Source: Hallerella sp963656065 (GTDB lineage Bacteria > Fibrobacterota > Fibrobacteria > Fibrobacterales > Fibrobacteraceae). From it: a DNA stretch of 49,753 nucleotides. A program made the translations under genes and the position numbers. The first letter of the stretch is position 1. Every line of letters starts with the position of its first letter. Of the stretch, positions 24,461 through 32,922 are shown piece by piece. The stretch covers positions 1-49,753 of the forward strand of contig CAVKGV010000014.1 of NCBI GenBank assembly GCA_963656065.1, written 5' to 3'. The notes beneath the pieces are model-generated. The model made no database searches. It was given only the letters and a program-made list of their open reading frames with translations, and was not told the origin of the DNA.

Positions 24461-25794
24461 TGAGTGAATTTGTATTGAATCCGGACAGGGAACTCGCCGA
24501 GGATGTCTTGGTGATGGGACTTCTCGTGAACGGTCGAACGACATTGGACGATTTTGTCTTTACCGATCGGACGCGTACGCTTGCCGACTTACTTTCGGAA
24601 TTCGGGCTTGTCGTTGAAGAAAAGGGAACGAGTACGATCCTTTCTGGCGTCGGGTTTTCCTACAAGGTCCCGACGCTTTTGAAAATCCCGGAAAGCGAAA
24701 ATGCGATGGCGCTGCTTCTTGCCCTGGCTTCGCGCGACGAGGAAACGCTCTACACGATTACGGGTTCCGACGGGATGCTCCAAAAGGCGAGAACTTTTTT
24801 GGCGGACGTTTTTGGCGCGGTCATCGAAAGCGAAGAACAAAATGCATCGGGCGGGAACCTCGTGGTGCATTTTGTAAAGGTTCTCCCCGTCCTGAAAGAA
24901 ACGAGAGAAGGCTGCATCCCGTATCTGGCGAAAAATGCGGTCCTTTTGAACGCTCTCGTCTGCGGCAAGAACATCGAATGTGAAGAACGTTTTCCGATAC
25001 GCAGCGAATTTGTGGAAATGCTTGCCTATTTTGGCGCAGATCTCCATGTGCAGACGACAGGAACTCAGGAAATGAGCGAACTCGAACGCCGCATGGCAAA
25101 GGCGCGTGGAGTTCGGACGGAACGCCGGACAAGGACGGTGATTTGCGAAACAAAAATTTTGACGAGCCGCGATTACTTTGTTCCCGGTGACCCGACGGAA
25201 GCGTGTGCGCTTGCCGCTTTGGCGGTCCTTTCGCCGGAGTTCAAGGGAAAAAAAGTAACGTTGAAAAATGTTCTGGTCGCAACGGATCGGGCTGGGGCGT
25301 TTGCCGCGTTAAAGCGGATGGGGGCTCGCATCGACCAGGGCACTAGGCGCGAACGTTACGGAACAGCCTATGCCGATGTGACGGCCGTCTATGAAAAAAG
25401 ACTTTCTTCCCGTCGTCTCGCGGAAGATATTCTCTGCACCTGTCTCGAAGAGTATCCGTTTATCGCACTATCCGCATGCACGGCGGAAGGAGAAAGCATC
25501 CTTCGGATTCCCGACAGTCTTTTGAGAGAACTGCGTCCTCGTTGTGAGTCGCTCGCCAAGAATTTAAAGCAGACCGGAGCCCAGATCGGCGTCTATGAAG
25601 AGGGACTTGTCATCCGCGGGAAAGAGGAACTCGATGCGGGAACATTCGATGCGGAATGCGATCCTGTTCTGGAATTGATGTTCAACGTGCTCGCTCTCTT
25701 TTCGCATGGCGAAACGGTTATTGAAAATAAAGGCTGTGTCGATAAAGTTTTTCCTGGAAATACAGATAGATTAAAAGAAATGGCGAAGTCATGA
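24460..25794 (+). CDS. EPSP-synthase-fold protein lacking catalytic motifs (AroA-like pseudoenzyme)
   Basis: A 444-residue protein that aligns with the aroA product of this window from end to end but has lost the active site. PGSKSITNR is replaced by PDRELAEDVLV, GNSGTSIRF by PESENAMALLL, DLSAIPDAA by RRLAEDILC, KETDRI by RPRCESL, and NDHRMAM by CDPVLELM. Fold landmarks survive: TDRTRTLADLLSEFGL, FVPGDPTEACALAALAVLS for the usual EGDASSATYALAA, and the end VDKVFPGNTDRL for EKTYPG. A conserved frame and tight overlaps with tyrA and nadK argue against a decaying gene. Its function is unknown; a regulatory or scaffolding role in aromatic synthesis is inference. Confidence 0.85.
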   Translation: MSEFVLNPDRELAEDVLVMGLLVNGRTTLDDFVFTDRTRTLADLLSEFGLVVEEKGTSTILSGVGFSYKVPTLLKIPESENAMALLLALASRDEETLYTITGSDGMLQKARTFLADVFGAVIESEEQNASGGNLVVHFVKVLPVLKETREGCIPYLAKNAVLLNALVCGKNIECEERFPIRSEFVEMLAYFGADLHVQTTGTQEMSELERRMAKARGVRTERRTRTVICETKILTSRDYFVPGDPTEACALAALAVLSPEFKGKKVTLKNVLVATDRAGAFAALKRMGARIDQGTRRERYGTAYADVTAVYEKRLSSRRLAEDILCTCLEEYPFIALSACTAEGESILRIPDSLLRELRPRCESLAKNLKQTGAQIGVYEEGLVIRGKEELDAGTFDAECDPVLELMFNVLALFSHGETVIENKGCVDKVFPGNTDRLKEMAKS

Positions 25795-26672
25795 AATTTT
25801 CGAAAATTGGCATTGTGGGATTCAAGGGAAAAAGCCCCGAACTTTTGAAGGCGTTGGAAGAAATTTCTTTGTTTGCCGCAAAGCACCGGGAAATTTCTTT
25901 CTGTGCGGTCGATGTCCTCAGGGATATCGTTCCGCGGGGAATCCGCATTGTGGGCGAGCGTTCGCTTCGCAAATGTTCCCTGCTGATTGCAATCGGAGGC
26001 GATGGAACCTTTTTAAGTTCGGCGAGAATCGCCTTGGGATTGAACATTCCCATTTTGGGCGTCAACGCAGGACGCGTCGGATTTCTCACTGAAACGCCTG
26101 TCGAAAATCTTTCGGATGCGCTAGATGCGCTTCTTGCCGGGGACTTTTCGACGCGTGACCGGATAATGATCGATGCAAAAATTTTCCACGGTAAAAAAGT
26201 GATTGCCATGGAAACCGTCTTGAATGAAGTCCATGTCCGCGCCCACGCTCCCGATCGGATGGTAAACGTCAATGTCGAATACAACGGACGACCGCTGACC
26301 GAATACTGGGCGGATTCCCTTCTTGTTTCAACGCCGACGGGAAGCACAGCCTATAATCTTTCCGCCGGCGGTCCCATCATCTATCCTTCGACGCAGGCTT
26401 TTGCGATTACTCCGGTCGCTCCGAGCAGCCTTTCGGTGCGCTCCCTGATAATTCCTTCGACGTCGGTCTGCAAGATTATGTCCGCGGTAAACGCTCCGCT
26501 GGATTTGGTTTTTGACGGTCGGATTACCCATATCCTGGAAGCGGGCGATTCCGTATCCATTTCGGCGAGTAGGGAAGTTACCACGTTCATCCGGATGAAA
26601 AATACGGGCTTTGTCAATGCGCTTCGCGGAAAGCTCGGGTGGACCGGAAAACCGAAGCTTGCGCAAAAGTAG
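25791..26672 (+). CDS. nadK: NAD kinase
   Basis: A 293-residue ATP-NAD kinase producing NADP. GGDGTFLSSARIA (about 64-76) is the family nucleotide-binding motif, followed by GVNAGRVGFLTE and STPTGSTAYNLSAGGPI. The start overlaps the upstream stop as ATGA. Its place at the end of the tyrosine operon is curious but may only reflect operon drift; TyrA uses NAD or NADP. Confidence 0.95.
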   Translation: MKFSKIGIVGFKGKSPELLKALEEISLFAAKHREISFCAVDVLRDIVPRGIRIVGERSLRKCSLLIAIGGDGTFLSSARIALGLNIPILGVNAGRVGFLTETPVENLSDALDALLAGDFSTRDRIMIDAKIFHGKKVIAMETVLNEVHVRAHAPDRMVNVNVEYNGRPLTEYWADSLLVSTPTGSTAYNLSAGGPIIYPSTQAFAITPVAPSSLSVRSLIIPSTSVCKIMSAVNAPLDLVFDGRITHILEAGDSVSISASREVTTFIRMKNTGFVNALRGKLGWTGKPKLAQK

Positions 26673-26680
26673 GGATTGTC

Positions 26681-26747
26681 AGGGCTTGGAGCCGAGGCTT
26701 GTAGAATTTTATGCTTTGCATCCTAGGAGCTTAAACGTCCGCGGCTT
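26681..26747. repeat. Degenerate repeat fragment between nadK and the 589-residue ORF
   Basis: AGGGCTTGGAGC...GGAGCTTAAACGTCCGCGGCTTCGG resembles the centre of the element at 3056-3223, which has TTTAAATGTCCGCGGTTCT. It overlaps the last codons of the convergent gene, whose C-terminal EAADV and stop codon are read from the repeat. Confidence 0.45.
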
Positions 26748-28500
26748 CGGAATGTTCATCCAAAAAACTTTCAACCATCGGCATCGCCTTTAAAACGGCT
26801 TCACGAATGCTTTCGAGATTCTCCCCGCCAAAGGCTTGGGTCTTCGAAATTTCGCATGCTTTCTCCATTCCTGATTTTAGATTTTTGGCGATGACTTTGA
26901 AATTTTCCAGTGCATCGGAATTTTTGCTCGCTTTTTCGATCTCGCTACGAAACCATTTCGCATAAAGTAATATTTCAAGGGCGAAAAGATGTGGACGGTT
27001 CGGTGAGGAAAGGGAACTTGTTCGGCCATAGATCAGATTGACCATTTCCTCGAGCGAAAATGTCCTGTGAAAGTAGGCGATGTTTGGCCCTGGGCAGATG
27101 GATGGCGGTGCGGTTTTGGAATTTTCAAGATTGAGGGCAATGAGCGCGGAATTTCCCAGTTTGTGGCAAATGCACGTTTTTTCTAAGACCTCTTCTTTTC
27201 TGCGTTCCTTTTCGGCGTAGGAAATGGGCAGGCTTTCTATCTGCTTTAATTTTTTCTTCTGATATTCTCGGCTTGCCGTGCAAATTGGACGTTCCGAAAA
27301 TTCGGTGTTGTTTTGCAAGAAGCCTTTGACGCAGGGCGCACCCGGAACTCCACGCCGGATATTTTCTATCCGCTCTTTTTCGGCGCCACAAGTCCCGAGG
27401 TTGCTGAACGGAACGCCGATCGGAGAGGCGTGGCTTGCTAGAATGTCGTCTGGTTTCGCTTCGCATAGGAGCTTTCGCGTTTCGCTATCGACCAGGGTTG
27501 CTTCGGGAACGAGCAGGAAGGGCGAACCCCATCCGCAGCCATCCATTTCATAGACTTTCAAAAGACGTTCCGATTCTCCGAAATTTCCTATTCCGCCTTG
27601 GACGGTGAATCTTGGCGTAAAAGGCTTTAAGCGGGTTGTATCTAGTCCGTGTTCTGCATAGTATTTCTCGACTGATTTTTGAAATTGCGTACAAAGTAAT
27701 TTTCTTTTCTCTTTGAATTCGTCAAGAATGACGGGCAAAAGTTCCCCGTCCGAAGGGAACAGGTGTCCCCCGCAGTTCAGCCCCGATTCGATGCGGTATT
27801 CGCTGACTTCGAGACCTTTGCGCGAAAGAAATTTCCCCTGGATCAGCGCCGAACGGAAATCCGAAATTTTCAGCGTGATTCGTTTGTCAAAGCCTCCTTC
27901 GGCGTTTCGGTAAAAGCAGGAAAATTTTTCCATTTCGGAAAACAGCGCCTGGTTGATTCCCGCACTCAGGATGAGACTTGAATTTCCCGAAAGTTCGGAT
28001 TCTGCATAGCCGCGAAGCGCTTCCTTGGCGTCGTCAAAACCGGGTCTGTCGAGTTTCACCATAATGTTCACGTCGATTTTTCCGGGGCGCATCGCACCTG
28101 TCAGCGCCAGGGCTTCACTTGTGCGTAATGTTCCCTCGGCCATTGAAAGCATTCGCAGGTAACGCATTCGCAGAGGATCGTCTGTCGGGAGCATTTTGAA
28201 ATAACGGTCCTTCTCGGAATTGCCTGTAAACGGCTCGGCAAGGACGCGCTGAAAATTTTTCTCCGCTAGAAAATGAACCAGGTTCAGGTATTCGGTAATG
28301 CGCTTAGCCCGGGCATGTTCAACCGAACGATAGACGGCGTAGGGACGGTCGAATTTCTTGGCGTAAAAAGTTCCGATCTGCTCCAAGAGCTTGTCATCGA
28401 CGAGAGAAATAGCGGAATCGATTCCGAGGTGAGAAACGCGCAGAGGCGTGTCTGTCGTGAAGCAGGTTCCCATAACGGGAATGTGAAAAAAATGCGGCAT
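26731..28500 (-). CDS. Conserved uncharacterised Cys-rich protein, possible TIM-barrel
   Basis: A 589-residue soluble protein that I cannot name with confidence. It begins HIPVMGTCFTTDTPLRVSHLGI. Around 320-380 the pattern TVQGGIGNFGE, MDGCGWGSPFLLVPEATLVD and SHASPIGVPFSNLG resembles the FMN-binding end of nitronate-monooxygenase/FabK-like barrels, but this is a weak visual match. At least a dozen cysteines occur, many in short motifs (LNCGGH, DGCGWG, GAPCVKG, CICHK, SICPGP), suggesting a metal or iron-sulfur site. No signal peptide. It follows the metallo-hydrolase gene after nine bases with no clear Shine-Dalgarno, so coupled translation is likely. I recall similar unnamed proteins in Bacteroidetes; this needs a search. 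Confidence 0.7.
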   Translation of the reverse strand: MPHFFHIPVMGTCFTTDTPLRVSHLGIDSAISLVDDKLLEQIGTFYAKKFDRPYAVYRSVEHARAKRITEYLNLVHFLAEKNFQRVLAEPFTGNSEKDRYFKMLPTDDPLRMRYLRMLSMAEGTLRTSEALALTGAMRPGKIDVNIMVKLDRPGFDDAKEALRGYAESELSGNSSLILSAGINQALFSEMEKFSCFYRNAEGGFDKRITLKISDFRSALIQGKFLSRKGLEVSEYRIESGLNCGGHLFPSDGELLPVILDEFKEKRKLLCTQFQKSVEKYYAEHGLDTTRLKPFTPRFTVQGGIGNFGESERLLKVYEMDGCGWGSPFLLVPEATLVDSETRKLLCEAKPDDILASHASPIGVPFSNLGTCGAEKERIENIRRGVPGAPCVKGFLQNNTEFSERPICTASREYQKKKLKQIESLPISYAEKERRKEEVLEKTCICHKLGNSALIALNLENSKTAPPSICPGPNIAYFHRTFSLEEMVNLIYGRTSSLSSPNRPHLFALEILLYAKWFRSEIEKASKNSDALENFKVIAKNLKSGMEKACEISKTQAFGGENLESIREAVLKAMPMVESFLDEHSEAADV

Positions 28501-28509
28501 GGCGTTAAA

Positions 28510-29367
28510 CTAGTAATTTCGAATCCAGAGGCCCGTTCCAAGCTTCCATTCCACGGTGATGCTGCCGTCTTTGTCTGTGCGAAAAATCCGGCTCGAATCG
28601 CCTAGCACGAACGCGAGCTTTTGGAGCGTGCTTTTTGCCGGATGCCCGTAGCGATTCTGTTTCCCGACCGAGACGATGGCGTATTCGGGCGCGACCTGTT
28701 CGAGAAACGGAAGCGGAGAGCTGGTCTTTGAACCGTGATGCCCGACCTGGAGAATGTCCGCCTGCAAGTCGTTTGACATTTCCGACAGGCCGGTTTCGCC
28801 GTCCTTTTCCAAGTCCCCGGTGAACAGGGCTTTGAACTTGCCGTCCGATATTCGCAGGACCGCGCTGGAACCGTTTCCGCCGAGCGTTTGAAATTCCGGT
28901 GGCCAGAGAATCCGGCAGGACCATGCTCCGCAGCCGATTTCTGTCCCGCGCAAGACTTCTTTTACAACCGTTCCGTGGCGCGCTGCGAGCTTTAAGATGC
29001 TGTCCCTGAGCCAAAAACTGCCGGTATCCGCCCCGTAAAAAAGCGTATCGATGGAAACCGAACCGTCCCATTCGAGAAATCCTCCGGCATGGTCCCTGTG
29101 CCAGTGGCTGATGAGCGCCCATTCGAGATGCCGGATTCCGCGGACCTTTAGGGTGTCCCAAAAACCGGTCGAATCGTTTCCGGCATCATACAGGGCGAAA
29201 AAGTCTTGGTGTGAATCTTCCAGCAGAACCGAAAGTCCTTGTCCGACATCCAGAAAATGCATTCTCGTCATGCCGAAGTCCGCCCGTTCCGTCGAAAGGT
29301 TTGCCGAACAGCCGATGGCGAGCGAAAGGCTTGCGCCGGTAAAAAAACGAAAAAACAGGCTTTTCAT
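28510..29367 (-). CDS. ComEC/Rec2-like metallo-beta-lactamase-fold lipoprotein
   Basis: A 285-residue protein with a lipoprotein signal (lipobox AIGC, Cys20) followed by a metallo-beta-lactamase fold: FLDVGQGLSVLL, metal motif SHWHRDHAGG, FTGDLEKDGE, and VGHHGSKTSS. This arrangement matches the soluble ComEC C-terminal hydrolase family, here without the ComEC membrane domain. The substrate is unknown; related domains degrade DNA, but a standalone lipoprotein need not. ATG 29367 is chosen because it has AAGGAG upstream and begins the signal; a reading 35 codons longer adds an odd Phe-rich tail. Operon with the 589-residue protein. Confidence 0.88.
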   Translation of the reverse strand: MKSLFFRFFTGASLSLAIGCSANLSTERADFGMTRMHFLDVGQGLSVLLEDSHQDFFALYDAGNDSTGFWDTLKVRGIRHLEWALISHWHRDHAGGFLEWDGSVSIDTLFYGADTGSFWLRDSILKLAARHGTVVKEVLRGTEIGCGAWSCRILWPPEFQTLGGNGSSAVLRISDGKFKALFTGDLEKDGETGLSEMSNDLQADILQVGHHGSKTSSPLPFLEQVAPEYAIVSVGKQNRYGHPAKSTLQKLAFVLGDSSRIFRTDKDGSITVEWKLGTGLWIRNY

Positions 29368-29428
29368 CAGAACTCCTTGAAAAAAGTCTCTGATAATAGA
29401 CGCCTGAATTTTGGGAAAAAGGAAAAAT

Positions 29429-29457
29429 TTGAAAAAAAATGCGATTTTTAGTAAATT
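29429..29457 (+). promoter_or_regulatory. Promoter placing transcription start at or next to an ATG
   Basis: TTGAAA at 29429-29434, 17-base spacer, TAAATT at 29452-29457. The expected start site (about 29464) is within three bases of the ATG at 29467, and no Shine-Dalgarno precedes that ATG, so the message may be leaderless. Confidence 0.55.
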
Positions 29458-29466
29458 TACTGCGCT

Positions 29467-29835
29467 ATGCAATTACCTAAGTATAAAAAGAAGAAACGCA
29501 TCAAGCTCAAGATTTGCCAAGAGCCGGGCTGCGGACGTGAATTCTGGGGCCATCCGATTGCCAAGTACTGTCCGGAACACCGTGACATCAAGAACCGCCA
29601 AAAACAGAAGAAGGATGTCGAAAATATCGATGCGAAGAACATCGTGTTTCGGCACAATTACACGGATGTCGTCGATCTCAAGTTCCGCTGCTGCTTAGAC
29701 GGTTGCGACAACCTGTTCGAAATCAAGGTTTTCCCGAAACAGTTCATCTATCCGCGTTTTTGCAACGAGCATCGGAACGATTTCAAACGGGCGAATTTCA
29801 TCCGTTTGATGCGCCACAAGGAAAGGGAAGAATAA
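29467..29835 (+). CDS. Small basic Cys/His protein with two zinc-finger-like modules
   Basis: A 122-residue very basic protein. It holds two similar modules: CQEPGCGREF followed by YCPEH (about 17-38), and CCLDGCDNLF followed by FCNEH (about 75-103), each offering C-x4-C plus C-x2-H ligands for a zinc ion. The first ten residues are Lys-rich (PKYKKKKR). The look is that of a nucleic-acid or ribosome-associated protein, but no family is recognised. Divergent from the metallo-hydrolase gene and upstream of tRNA-His. Confidence 0.78.
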   Translation: MQLPKYKKKKRIKLKICQEPGCGREFWGHPIAKYCPEHRDIKNRQKQKKDVENIDAKNIVFRHNYTDVVDLKFRCCLDGCDNLFEIKVFPKQFIYPRFCNEHRNDFKRANFIRLMRHKEREE

Positions 29836-29851
29836 TTCGGCGTTTAGCCCT

Positions 29852-29879
29852 TTGAAATTTTCCAATTCTTTGTTATATT
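29852..29879 (+). promoter_or_regulatory. Promoter of tRNA-His
   Basis: TTGAAA at 29852-29857, 16-base spacer, TATATT at 29874-29879, ending 16 bases before the tRNA. Confidence 0.65.
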
Positions 29880-29895
29880 TGTTTCGCTCCTTTAT

Positions 29896-29971
29896 GGTGG
29901 GTGTAGCTCAGATTGGTTAGAGTCCCAGATTGTGATTCTGGTTGTCGTCGGTTCGAGTCCGATTACCCACC
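29896..29971 (+). tRNA. tRNA-His (anticodon GTG)
   Basis: The cloverleaf folds by eye. Acceptor GTGGGTG pairs with TACCCAC (one G-U), with the histidine-specific extra G at 29896 facing discriminator C at 29971. The anticodon stem is CAGAT / ATTCTG around loop TTGTGAT, giving anticodon GTG, and the T-loop is TTCGAGT. The 3' CCA is not encoded (CCTTG follows). Confidence 0.95.
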
Positions 29972-29976
29972 CTTGA

Positions 29977-30010
29977 AAACCCTCGCACTTGCGTGCGAGG
30001 GTTTCTCGGT
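29977..30010 (+). terminator. Terminator of tRNA-His
   Basis: AAACCCTCGCAC and GTGCGAGGGTTT form a 12-bp stem with loop TTGC, followed by TTTCTCGGTTT. The T tract is interrupted but the stem is strong. Confidence 0.82.
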
Positions 30011-30039
30011 TTAAACAGAAATGGGCGGTTTGCGGTTAT

Positions 30040-31358
30040 TTAAAATCGGATGCCTTCTGCAATATCGCAGGTTTTGTAGATTCTTTTGGCACCGTCGAGG
30101 ATTTCTTTCCGTTGCCGTTCGGGCAGTTGGTGGTCGTTGAACTTTCCTTTGTTAAAATAGACGATGTCGAAGAAATGCGCATCGTCATAGCTGTAATTCG
30201 CCGGGTAAAATTCCCTGAGCATTTCGGAAATGGAAAATCCCATCCGCAGATCGACCAGGTCGCCTTCGTTATAGAGAAAATCCTGCAGGGGAAGCAGTGT
30301 GTCGATGCGAATCAGCCCGCCCTTTTCTTTTTCCCCAAAGGCATATCGTTTAAATTTGAAATCCTTGGCAGGAAAACAGGAACCCTTTTTGTAGGCGTTG
30401 TAATTGGGTTCTGAAAATTCTGTACAGGGATAATCTAAAACGGAGCCGGAGAGATTGCACAGACTTTGCATCGACTCTGGGTCAAATTTCGAATATTTAC
30501 TTTGGCATAGGGAATCCTTGAACGTATAGTAAGGTTTGAAGTCGATTTCGCACAAGGTATCTTTTCCCGTTATTTTTTCACGCATGGCATGGATGGCTCC
30601 CACCGCAACATAAGGATAGCTGAATTTGGTCACATGAATGGAATCCCGATTGGAGAAAAGCCTGTCAAAGAATTTTTTAGGATCCTTTCCTTGGAGCTTC
30701 AGCAACTTTTCAGCTTTGATAAGGAGGGAATCCCTTTTGATATCGGGCTTCACTGTTTGATAGGGGGTTCCGTATATGTAAATTTTGTTGGAAAGTTCAA
30801 AAAGATCGTCTATCAAACTTTCTTTGATGAAATCGATGGGGCGGCGCCATGTCTCCGGGCAAGCAATATGTCCGATAGGGAAGTGAGCCGGCATCATAAA
30901 GTCGCTCCAGGTATCTCCATACGATCCCGGGTAATAGATGTATTCGGTTAAATTGTAGTTGAGTTCGATAAGAAATATGTTGGATCGTTCATAATTGTTT
31001 CTGTAGCGGATTTCGCGTCCGGAGAAAAATTGAAGACCGGTTGAATAGTTCTTTCCGCAATTCGTAATGAATTTGTCCCCGGCGTGAAACTGCTCTGTAG
31101 AATCTCGGATGATATAGAGAAGTTCTGCGGAACATTTGTTGCCGGAAATTTTTTTTGAATCCCGATTGCCACAAAGGAATGTTCTGAATTATCCACATCG
31201 GGCGGGAGAAATTCGCAAATCAGGTGTTTGTAGTCGCTTCTTGAGATTTGCGACCGAGATTTTGTGAAATCATAGTCCACCGTCTCCGGAAAGACGATGA
31301 ACGGCTTGGCAAAGAGGAACGCGGCAAGGAAGAGGCTAGTGAAGAAGATTGTTCTCAT
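30040..31358 (-). pseudogene. Secreted-protein gene split by a frameshift at an A8 tract
   Basis: The ATG at 31358 (AAGGAG upstream) opens a signal-peptide protein (MRTIFFTSLFLAAFLFA) whose frame reads sensibly to FVAIGIQKK and then turns unconvincing, ending at 30948. From the run of eight A on the minus strand (plus-strand T8, 31149-31156), the next frame stays open without a stop to 30040 and reads ISGNKCSAELLYII..., through GSYGDTWSDFMMP and IACPETWRRPIDF. Joined by one added base or a -1 slip, the two give a protein of about 438 residues with a Cys-rich secreted region. No family recognised. Options are phase variation, slippage on the tract, decay, or a sequencing error. Confidence 0.8.
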
Positions 31359-31569
31359 GCGAGTTCTCCTTTTTGATGTTTATGGAGTCTTTTATACAAT
31401 AGGGCTTGTGGTCCAAAAATTTATAGTTGTATTCCGGACATCCATAATTGTGATGTTCCCACAGATGTCGGGACTTGATATTGAAAGCTTCTTCAGTTTT
31501 TTGATGCTCGCCTCGCTAAAGAATGCCAACCGGGAGTAGCGATAAGAGTTTCGTTTTGTCATTGTCCAT
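31336..31569 (-). pseudogene. Possible small gene interrupted by an in-frame amber codon
   Basis: ATG at 31569 follows AGGAAAT and reads MDNDKTKLLSLLPVGIL, then TAG at 31518-31516, then continues in the same frame for about 59 codons with protein-like content (HLWEHHNYGCPEYNYKFLD, KPYCIKDS) to a stop at 31336. It overlaps the start of the next gene by 23 bases, as operon genes do. The remaining interval up to glgC holds only the glgC terminator. A chance open frame is possible, since another minus-strand frame is also open here for about 60 codons. Confidence 0.3.
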
Positions 31570-31626
31570 ATTTCCTGTTACTTCACAATATAAAAAATAT
31601 TGCATGGCAAACAGTTTTTCTGGCAC

Positions 31627-31658
31627 AAAAAAACTCCGAAATTGTCGGAGTTTTTTTT
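31627..31658 (-). terminator. Terminator after glgC (bidirectional shape)
   Basis: AAAAAACTCCGA and TCGGAGTTTTTTTT make a hairpin with runs of A and T on both sides, so it can act in both directions. It lies 17 bases after the glgC stop on the minus strand. Confidence 0.88.
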
Positions 31659-31674
31659 AGAAAATGTTGAAAAA

Positions 31675-32922
31675 TCACGCCTTGATAATCGTATCCTTGG
31701 CGAGAACGACGATACCCGATGGCGTGACATGGAAAATTTTCCGGTCGCGTTCGAGGTCATAGCCGATTTCGAATCCGGCGGGAATGTGCAGGCCTTTCTC
31801 GATAATCGCCTTACGGACCTTGGCGCCTGGGCCGATGGTCACGTCGGGGAAGAGAATGGATTCTTCGACCAGGGCGTCTTTCTGGATGGAAACAGCGGGG
31901 GAGAGTACGCTCTTGATAACGCGCCCGCCGCCGATGACGCAACCCGCGGAGACAACGGAATCGATTGCCGCTCCCGGATGCTCGGAATCGCCCGCGCTGA
32001 AAAATCTTGCGGGAGGCTGGTTCCAGTTGAACGTGCGAATCGGCCAGTAGTTGTTGTAGAGATCGAACGGCGGATTTTCCGAACAGATGTCCATGTTCGC
32101 TTCAAAGAAGGCGTCGAGGGTTCCCACGTCGCGCCAATAGCCTTTTGTTTCGGGCCGTTCTCCGCGGACGATGTTCGTGTTGAAATCATAGACATAGACG
32201 GGAAAATGCGGATACAGCGCCGGGATGATGTCCTTGCCGAAATCCGTCGCCCCTTCGCTCGAATGTTTCAGAAGTTCGCGGACTAGGAACTTGCTCGTGA
32301 AAATGTAATTTCCCATGCTGGCGAGGCACCAACCCGGGCGTCCCGGCATCTGTTTCGGATTCTTGGGCTTTTCTTCGAAGCCTATCATGCGGTTGTCGGA
32401 ATCGACTTCGATGATGCCGAATTCGTGGGCTTCCTCGACGGGAACGGGAATCGCCGCGATGGTGAGAAGCGCCGCCCGCGAAAGATGAAAATCGATCATC
32501 TGGTTCACATCCATCTTGTAGATGTGATCCCCGCCGAAAATGGCGACAATGTCCGGGCGTTCGTCCGTGATGAGATTGATGTTTTGGAAGATGGCGTCCG
32601 CGGTTCCCTTGTACCAGTCTCCGCCGGTGCGCATCTGTGCGGGAACCAGATCGACATATTGGTCTAGGCTTGCGTTCAGGTTCCAGGCTGCGGAAATGTG
32701 CTTGTTCAGGGAATCCGACTTGAACTGCGTCAAAATCTTGATCTTGAAAATTCCGGAATTGATGAAATTGTTGAGGACGAAATCGATAATGCGGTATGTT
32801 CCGCCGAAGTGGACCGCAGGTTTTGCGCGGTCGCGGGTGAGCGGCTGCAGACGGCTTCCCTGTCCGCCGGCCATAATCATGCAGAGAATGTTCTTGTTGT
32901 GTTCGCGGTAGGACCAGTTCAT
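31675..32922 (-). CDS. glgC: Glucose-1-phosphate adenylyltransferase
   Basis: A 415-residue ADP-glucose pyrophosphorylase, the committed step of bacterial glycogen synthesis. Seen: MAGGQGSRLQPLTRDRAKPA, GGTYRIIDFVLNN, the FGGDHIYKMD loop, IGFEEKPKNP, and a C-terminal left-handed beta-helix (GAAIDSVVSAGCVIGGG, VEESILFPDVTIGPGAKV). AAGG precedes the ATG. Fibrobacter is known to store glycogen. No other glg gene is adjacent. Confidence 0.95.
   Translation of the reverse strand: MNWSYREHNKNILCMIMAGGQGSRLQPLTRDRAKPAVHFGGTYRIIDFVLNNFINSGIFKIKILTQFKSDSLNKHISAAWNLNASLDQYVDLVPAQMRTGGDWYKGTADAIFQNINLITDERPDIVAIFGGDHIYKMDVNQMIDFHLSRAALLTIAAIPVPVEEAHEFGIIEVDSDNRMIGFEEKPKNPKQMPGRPGWCLASMGNYIFTSKFLVRELLKHSSEGATDFGKDIIPALYPHFPVYVYDFNTNIVRGERPETKGYWRDVGTLDAFFEANMDICSENPPFDLYNNYWPIRTFNWNQPPARFFSAGDSEHPGAAIDSVVSAGCVIGGGRVIKSVLSPAVSIQKDALVEESILFPDVTIGPGAKVRKAIIEKGLHIPAGFEIGYDLERDRKIFHVTPSGIVVLAKDTIIKA

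Noticed and set aside
31297..31539. An 80-codon hydrophobic plus-strand ORF
   Set aside because: It is antisense to the start of a signal-peptide gene; the hydrophobicity comes from complementing that region, and no ribosome site is seen.
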